Origin: Natronorubrum halophilum
GTDB taxonomy: Archaea; Halobacteriota; Halobacteria; Halobacteriales; Natrialbaceae
DNA length: 64,000 nt
Assembly (NCBI RefSeq): GCF_003670115.1
Contig: NZ_QQTY01000006.1
Coordinates: 111,118-175,117, forward strand
Reading direction: 5' to 3'
Position 1 is the stretch's first letter. Every line of letters starts with the position of its first letter. Position numbers and translations under genes: made by a program. This document shows positions 59,146 through 64,000 of the stretch, in pieces. The notes below the pieces were generated by a model. It did no database searches. It saw only the letters and a program-made list of their open reading frames with translations, and had not been told where the DNA came from.

Positions 59146-59187
59146 ATCCTAACACATCCGAACACGACCTCCCACACCATATTGTCG

Positions 59188-60951
59188 ATGACCATGCTCC
59201 GGCCGGTGATCGTTGTCGTCCTCCTCGTTACGAGTAGTCTCGCCATTGGGCTGATGAACACTACAGCATCTGCCTCACCAGAGACGAATTCGAGTACAGC
59301 GCTCCCCGTGGACGGCCCTGATTATGGTGTCAACGAGTCGCGATTTCAGCTGTTGTGGTCGGAAGATACAGATCAGGCGAACCTCTCGAGTGATGACCTA
59401 ACAGAGAATGCGTCCTCGCCTGCGGAGTTCTCACAGCACCTCTCGCGATCGACGGACTACTTGTTCGACGACCCAATCGAGGATGTCGAACGCTGGAATA
59501 GCGGTGACTTCGACGACTACGCCGCTGGTGATGAAGAGACATCGATCCACCCCGAGGCAGCAGCCCTTGAGAATAGACGCTTCATCAAAGACGCATACAG
59601 TAGCATCTTTGCAGTCAATCCGTCGACGGTTCTCCAGTCGGGGAACGAGTCAACGACGTATATCGCGCCGGAGGGTGAGGTTCTCGCGATATCCGATTAC
59701 CGAGTCGAAGTGCCAGACGACAGTGAGAGCGGACCAGTACGGGACGAATGGTCGCTCGAGGAGACCGATCTCGAGAGTGTCACCCTCGAGGCAGATGGTC
59801 TGAAACTCGATTCCAACGCAAGCCATCGGTCGTCCCTCGAGTACAGCAGTCTGTCAGGCGACCCAACGCTAGCAGTTGAAGCAGAGATCTCCGCTCAACT
59901 TCGTCAGAAGGAGCGGACGTGTGACGAGTATAATCAGAGCACGGACTCCTGTGAGGGTTCGTGGGAGACAGAAATCAACCACCCTTCCGAACAGCTCACA
60001 GTAACTGACTCGGTCAACACTACCGTCAATCGAGTCGACACCGCCGATGGAAACCAGATGGCGTTCGAAGCCGATGACAACCGCACCGGTGCTGTCGTTC
60101 ACCCGGGTACCGTCTGGTCAGGGATCGATATCGACGACAACACACAGGTTCGCGGGAATTGGCGCTTCTATTCCGCAGGCGCAGACGGCTGGCACACGAT
60201 GGTCTCACGCACCGAATCAGGCGCGACTCGAGCGAATTCCACCGTTCGTCCGGCGCAACTCTACGCGGTACCAATGCAGGCGGAACCAGACGTGGCGGGT
60301 GGCGCGGCCGATACTGTCGAACCACCACTCGAGATCGAAGCAACCTGGGGGAGTGAACATGAGGCCCCATCCCTCGGTGACGACATCGACGTTACGCCTG
60401 TCGATCAGTACGTAAATACGTCGTCCGTTGCACTGCAATCGGAATCCCTCGCAGCAGATTCGTTCGACACAGTGACCGTTCACGGAATCGTTCGTGGCCA
60501 GTCACAATCAGTCTCGCTCGAGAACGAAGGGACCGTTCGCGAAACGAATCTCAACCTGACCGTTCTCGAGGTCAATTCCTCGGGAGCGGTCGTCGAAGCA
60601 GTAGTTACGGAAAACGCGACTGGAGAACCGGTGACGACTGGGCGCGTGGAAGTCGGCAACCAGTCGGCTCCCCTCAACGCCAGTGGGATGGCCCGCCTCC
60701 AACTTGAGGAGCGACCATCGCTCTTGGTCGATGGAACGTACGTTGCCGAGGATTGGTGGCGTGCGGAGACGATGTACGCTACTGCAGAGGATCGGGCAAA
60801 GATCCCACCGAAGTATCCGAAGTTTGCTCAACTCGTCGAGTTAGCGCTCGTGACGCTGCTCTGGTTCCTGCCAGTTTCCTTGGCTGTCTACGGGTTTGAC
60901 TGCCTGACAGACGGCACGTTTCTTGGACTTACAGATACCGATGACAGATAA
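59188..60951 (+). CDS. Large secreted surface protein with C-terminal TM (587 aa)
   Basis: ATG at 59188. Signal sequence (PVIVVVLLVTSSLAIGLMNT), then about 520 acidic, Ser/Thr/Asn-rich, beta-type residues with many N-glycosylation sites. A single C-terminal TM follows (ALVTLLWFLPVSLAVYGFD). The positions NQSTDSCE and RTCDEY suggest one disulphide. It sits between pilin-like and VirB6-like genes, so it is probably a surface or adhesion part of the mating apparatus. Confidence 0.65.
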   Translation: MTMLRPVIVVVLLVTSSLAIGLMNTTASASPETNSSTALPVDGPDYGVNESRFQLLWSEDTDQANLSSDDLTENASSPAEFSQHLSRSTDYLFDDPIEDVERWNSGDFDDYAAGDEETSIHPEAAALENRRFIKDAYSSIFAVNPSTVLQSGNESTTYIAPEGEVLAISDYRVEVPDDSESGPVRDEWSLEETDLESVTLEADGLKLDSNASHRSSLEYSSLSGDPTLAVEAEISAQLRQKERTCDEYNQSTDSCEGSWETEINHPSEQLTVTDSVNTTVNRVDTADGNQMAFEADDNRTGAVVHPGTVWSGIDIDDNTQVRGNWRFYSAGADGWHTMVSRTESGATRANSTVRPAQLYAVPMQAEPDVAGGAADTVEPPLEIEATWGSEHEAPSLGDDIDVTPVDQYVNTSSVALQSESLAADSFDTVTVHGIVRGQSQSVSLENEGTVRETNLNLTVLEVNSSGAVVEAVVTENATGEPVTTGRVEVGNQSAPLNASGMARLQLEERPSLLVDGTYVAEDWWRAETMYATAEDRAKIPPKYPKFAQLVELALVTLLWFLPVSLAVYGFDCLTDGTFLGLTDTDDR

Positions 60952-61816
60952 CAATCCAACTCACAAGAGTCGTATCGCTCGCCGATCAGTCCTTGCCACC
61001 ATCGGACTCAGTACCGCCGTCCTCGCAGGTTGTACGTCGGATTCTCCCTCAAGTCCTTCAAATAATAGTTCGGCGGATGGCTCTGGACTCGACACCGAAG
61101 ACAGCGATATCTTCGCGAACGTCGAGATGAACGACGAGAATCTCGAGGTCGAAGTGACTGGAGAGAGTTCGGCCAAATTCATCAACCTCGTCGATCCAGA
61201 TGGCGAGTTATTCGATCAAGCCCGTCTCGAGGATGACGACACCGAAGCCTCATTCGATATCCTCGGCAGGTTTGAAGACGATATCGACACTGGTGAGTAT
61301 GAACTCGTCGCCCTCGAGAATCGTGAAGCCGATGAACCGGTTGACTCGACGACGATCACGCTCGATGCAGAGTGCACAATCACCGACGTGCTCTGGGCGG
61401 CAGAGAATCCAGATATGGACTGGGAGAAGAATTCACCAGTCTGGGATGAATACGCGGCAGTTGTTATAGAGAACGTGGGGACGATTCCCTCCTTACTTAC
61501 AGAACTTCAGTGGAAAGGCGCACCGGCCGCCAAGTTAGGTAGAGACGATACAGTCTCGTATCACCATGAGATACGCTTGCCGCCCGGAGAGACGACTGCC
61601 TATTCATTTGGTCAAATCTATCAGACAAGTGGTGCAGGAGGTTCACTGGACTGTAGCGAGTTAGGGACAGAACCGATGACAGTGACAGCTGTCGTCCAAG
61701 TAGGATCAGATCCATCCTACACACAGCAAATCGAGTATGGTGGGGAACAATCGTGTGATCTTACTATCGTTGAGGAGGGCCCAGGTGAATCGCTATCTGA
61801 TGGAGGTGACGATTAG
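60941..61816 (+). CDS. Tat lipoprotein of the conjugation module (291 aa)
   Basis: ATG 60941 overlaps the previous stop. ARRSVLATIGLSTAVLAGCT is a twin-arginine signal with a lipobox cysteine. The mature part is acidic and beta-rich. The next gene follows with no gap. Probably anchored to the outer face of the membrane near the secretion complex. Confidence 0.7.
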   Translation: MTDNNPTHKSRIARRSVLATIGLSTAVLAGCTSDSPSSPSNNSSADGSGLDTEDSDIFANVEMNDENLEVEVTGESSAKFINLVDPDGELFDQARLEDDDTEASFDILGRFEDDIDTGEYELVALENREADEPVDSTTITLDAECTITDVLWAAENPDMDWEKNSPVWDEYAAVVIENVGTIPSLLTELQWKGAPAAKLGRDDTVSYHHEIRLPPGETTAYSFGQIYQTSGAGGSLDCSELGTEPMTVTAVVQVGSDPSYTQQIEYGGEQSCDLTIVEEGPGESLSDGGDD

Positions 61817-63028
61817 ATGGCATGGCTCCAAAACGAAGTTGAAAATGCGATTGAAAACGTTATTGAGAGGCTCACCGACGCAATTCTTGGGCTAGTAAAC
61901 GATATCTACGGAGCGCTCTTGGAGCCCATCGTCGGTGTTCCGGCGCCGGAATCTAACTCTCAGTATATCGTTGTTGGAACTCCAAGTGGAGAGCCATGGG
62001 CAAGTTTGTATCAGGATGTGTATCTGGCGTATATTATGCCCTTGGCGATTATGATGGTGATTATTTCGTTCTCGTTCATCGGGCTCCGCGCAGGGTCGAT
62101 GAGTGCGTATCGTCGGAAGCGACTCATGAGACGTCTCGGAATCGTGTTCATGGGAACGTTCGTTTGGTTCCCGTTAGTTTCGATCCCGTTGCAATTTGTC
62201 GACGCAATTGGGACAACGATCGCTCCAATAGAAGATATGTCCGCAGGTCTTGGCGGACTTATTCAAGCGACTCTTGGAGGGACGTTTGTAATCCTCGCGA
62301 TGGTTGTCATCTCAAATTTCTTCTTAGTTGTTGCTGGATTCGTCGTTGCTCTCCGATGGATCGGAATATTCGTGCTAACGGTCACTATGCCGCTTCTGGG
62401 GGTTATCTGGGCGCTTGAAGCCTGGCCATTCACACCAGCTGCGAACATGGCCCGTCGAGTAGCAGGGATTTATCCTGGCCTCATCCTTGCTGGAGTTCCA
62501 GCGGCGCTTCTCTTCCGGATTGGGTGGGAAGTCGGTGGTATTGAGACACTCGGCCAAAATGAACTTTTTTCGCTACTCATTGGATTGACGCTGATTCCCG
62601 CAGCGGTTATTGCGATGATCATGACCGTCTACTGGAGTAGCCCCGCCGTTCGAACGATCGCTCAGAAGAGCGTTACCGCCACAAATCCGGCATCGGCTGC
62701 TGCTGGTGCCAGTAAAGCAAAAGCCGCGTCTGGGAGTGCCGTACGCGGCGCTCGAAACGTTCATCGTGGCTACGCAAACGGAAAATTCGGCCCGGTAACG
62801 AAAAGCGGTCAGACGAAACTCGGGAGTAGTAACTCGAAAGCGTACAAACTCGGTAAATCAGCGAACGCGACGAGGGCGCACGCCAGTCAGTACAACACAC
62901 TGCGGAAATCGGATTCAGGACGAATACGCGACAAAGCCAAAGATGACGCCAAACGCGCTACACGGAAAACATCGGCCAAAGCTAAGCAAGGGCTCAGAAA
63001 CACCAAAGAAAAGGTCTCGAGGTGGTGA
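61817..63028 (+). CDS. VirB6/TrbL-like polytopic membrane protein (403 aa)
   Basis: An amphipathic N-terminal helix (MAWLQNEVENAIENVIERLT) is followed by at least five TM helices between about residues 70 and 285 (for example IMPLAIMMVIISFSFIGLRA, FVILAMVVISNFFLVVAGFV). The C-terminal 120 residues are basic and Ala/Lys/Ser-rich. The layout is that of VirB6/TrbL inner-membrane channel proteins of archaeal conjugation systems. Confidence 0.75.
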   Translation: MAWLQNEVENAIENVIERLTDAILGLVNDIYGALLEPIVGVPAPESNSQYIVVGTPSGEPWASLYQDVYLAYIMPLAIMMVIISFSFIGLRAGSMSAYRRKRLMRRLGIVFMGTFVWFPLVSIPLQFVDAIGTTIAPIEDMSAGLGGLIQATLGGTFVILAMVVISNFFLVVAGFVVALRWIGIFVLTVTMPLLGVIWALEAWPFTPAANMARRVAGIYPGLILAGVPAALLFRIGWEVGGIETLGQNELFSLLIGLTLIPAAVIAMIMTVYWSSPAVRTIAQKSVTATNPASAAAGASKAKAASGSAVRGARNVHRGYANGKFGPVTKSGQTKLGSSNSKAYKLGKSANATRAHASQYNTLRKSDSGRIRDKAKDDAKRATRKTSAKAKQGLRNTKEKVSRW

Positions 63029-63033
63029 TCGAT

Positions 63034-64000
63034 ATGAGTTCGAACACAGCCGATAGCGAATACAATGCACGAAAGATTCACCAATCGCTGGGCGGCACGA
63101 CAGCGTTCTTCCAGGGCTACACGATTGGCGAACTTATGCTGTTTCTCACAGTCGCGTTCGTCACCGTCATCGCAGCGACGTTCGTTCCATCCGCGCTCAC
63201 GATCCCGATCCTCGGATTCGGATGTATGTGCACGATTCTCCTCTTCTTGCTTCACAAGGTCAAGCCCGATTACCTCTGGCTCACCGAGTGGCTCGTCGCT
63301 CGATTCGGGTGGGCGATCAAAAACAAGGAGTACACACATGGCGGGGAGGACAACAGCGAAGTTCGCTATCTGACCCGCCTCAATCGAGTGTACCCACACG
63401 CGATCGAACGAACTGACGGTGCACTTGTCGGAGCCATGAAAGTCGAGCCGGCGAATATGGCCCTCGAGGATGATGACGCCTGGGCGAAGGCTGTCCAGTC
63501 ACTCTCGGAGTTCGTGAATTCGACTGTCGATTTTCCCGCGAAGATCTACATCACCAGCCGCGAAGTTGATCACGACGACGTCGTTCGCGAACATCAAAAT
63601 CGGCTTGGCGATGCTGACGTTCGCTCGCGGCCAGTCCTGAAACGCCTTCTCGAAGAGTACGTCGCAGCTAATACTAACGAAAACGGAGATCTGGACTCTG
63701 AGACGACCACAATCCGTGAGTACTATCTCATCACGGCGGTGACCGACAGCGACATCGAGCAGTTCGACGAAACCGGTGACAGCGTTCTAGCTTACCTTGC
63801 AGATGTACCAGCACTTGGGCGGCTCTTCGGTCGCTTTCAGTCTGAGGGGGTGAGTGAGTCCAGACGTGACCAACTCAAAGAAGAGAAGCTAGAATCGCGA
63901 CTCGCGCAACTCCGACGTGGTGGGTCGTCGCTCTATCGGTGTTCGATCAGCCCCGTCGACGCGTATGACCTCGCTCGAGTCACGAAGGAGTACTGGACGT
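63034..64000 (+). CDS. VirB4-like conjugation ATPase, N-terminal part (open at window end)
   Basis: ATG at 63034, 5 bp after the previous stop, and the frame stays open to base 64000 (322 codons). A PrgI-like membrane segment (YTIGELMLFLTVAFVTVIAA, IPILGFGCMCTILLFLL) precedes KPDYLWLTEWLVARFGWAIK. A soluble domain typical of VirB4/TraC N-termini follows (YITSREVDHDDVVREH, VLAYLADVPALGRLFGRFQS). Walker boxes should lie beyond the window. With VirB2- and VirB6-like genes it indicates a type IV secretion/conjugation module. Confidence 0.75.
   Translation, partial: MSSNTADSEYNARKIHQSLGGTTAFFQGYTIGELMLFLTVAFVTVIAATFVPSALTIPILGFGCMCTILLFLLHKVKPDYLWLTEWLVARFGWAIKNKEYTHGGEDNSEVRYLTRLNRVYPHAIERTDGALVGAMKVEPANMALEDDDAWAKAVQSLSEFVNSTVDFPAKIYITSREVDHDDVVREHQNRLGDADVRSRPVLKRLLEEYVAANTNENGDLDSETTTIREYYLITAVTDSDIEQFDETGDSVLAYLADVPALGRLFGRFQSEGVSESRRDQLKEEKLESRLAQLRRGGSSLYRCSISPVDAYDLARVTKEYWT

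Overview
The window is from a haloarchaeon, most likely a Natrinema/Haloterrigena-type genus. The proteins are strongly acidic and GC-rich, several promoters are leaderless with TATA boxes 24-30 bp upstream of the ATG, Tat signals are common, and HalOD1, PhiH1-type repressor and haloarchaeal integrase families are present. No tRNA, rRNA or CRISPR array was seen.

Region A (1-23.3 kb) is a chromosomal-looking catabolic island. It encodes two ATPases of a peptide/oligosaccharide ABC importer, two PIG-L deacetylases, RidA, a zinc alcohol dehydrogenase, a GATase-like protein, an arylsulfotransferase-like protein, a DegT aminotransferase, a TIM-barrel isomerase, a sulfatase, a Tat-exported beta-helix protein, an epimerase, a SelA-like PLP enzyme, an LLM flavin oxidoreductase, a Gfo/Idh dehydrogenase, an IclR regulator, a fumarylacetoacetate-hydrolase-family enzyme and a double-domain amidohydrolase. 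Together these suggest uptake and breakdown of sulfated and/or N-acetylated carbohydrate, with IclR as a candidate regulator. Two gene scars (16.2 kb and 21 kb) show local decay.

Region B (23.3-30.1 kb) is a graveyard of mobile DNA. It holds an IS6-type relic, a frameshifted plasmid-type gene, a tyrosine integrase, small membrane, acidic and coiled-coil proteins, a segment that recurs at 57.6 kb, and an HNH nuclease with repeated zinc ribbons.

Region C (30.162-54.383 kb) is the main find: a 24-kb integrated element bounded by two near-identical 273-bp direct repeats, each carrying the same complete 57-aa gene. It has a tyrosine recombinase at the right end and ribbon-helix-helix regulators at both ends. 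Its centre is a morphogenesis module: two paralogous two-TM coat-like proteins, a GSGKS ATPase, a 641-aa membrane-anchored ectodomain protein, a Tat-exported fibre-like protein and a 764-aa Asp/Gln/Thr-rich protein. A long, tightly overlapping chain of tiny genes (46-53 kb) follows. No tailed-virus capsid, portal or terminase and no replication protein was recognised. I read it as a provirus of a membrane-protein-coated (spindle-like, filamentous or other) type.

Region D (54.4-64 kb) starts with a truncated integrase, a C-terminal HerA/VirB4-like ATPase fragment and a frameshifted IS transposase. It then runs into a conserved-looking conjugation/type IV secretion module (VirB2-like, large surface protein, Tat lipoprotein, VirB6-like, VirB4-like) that is open at the window end.
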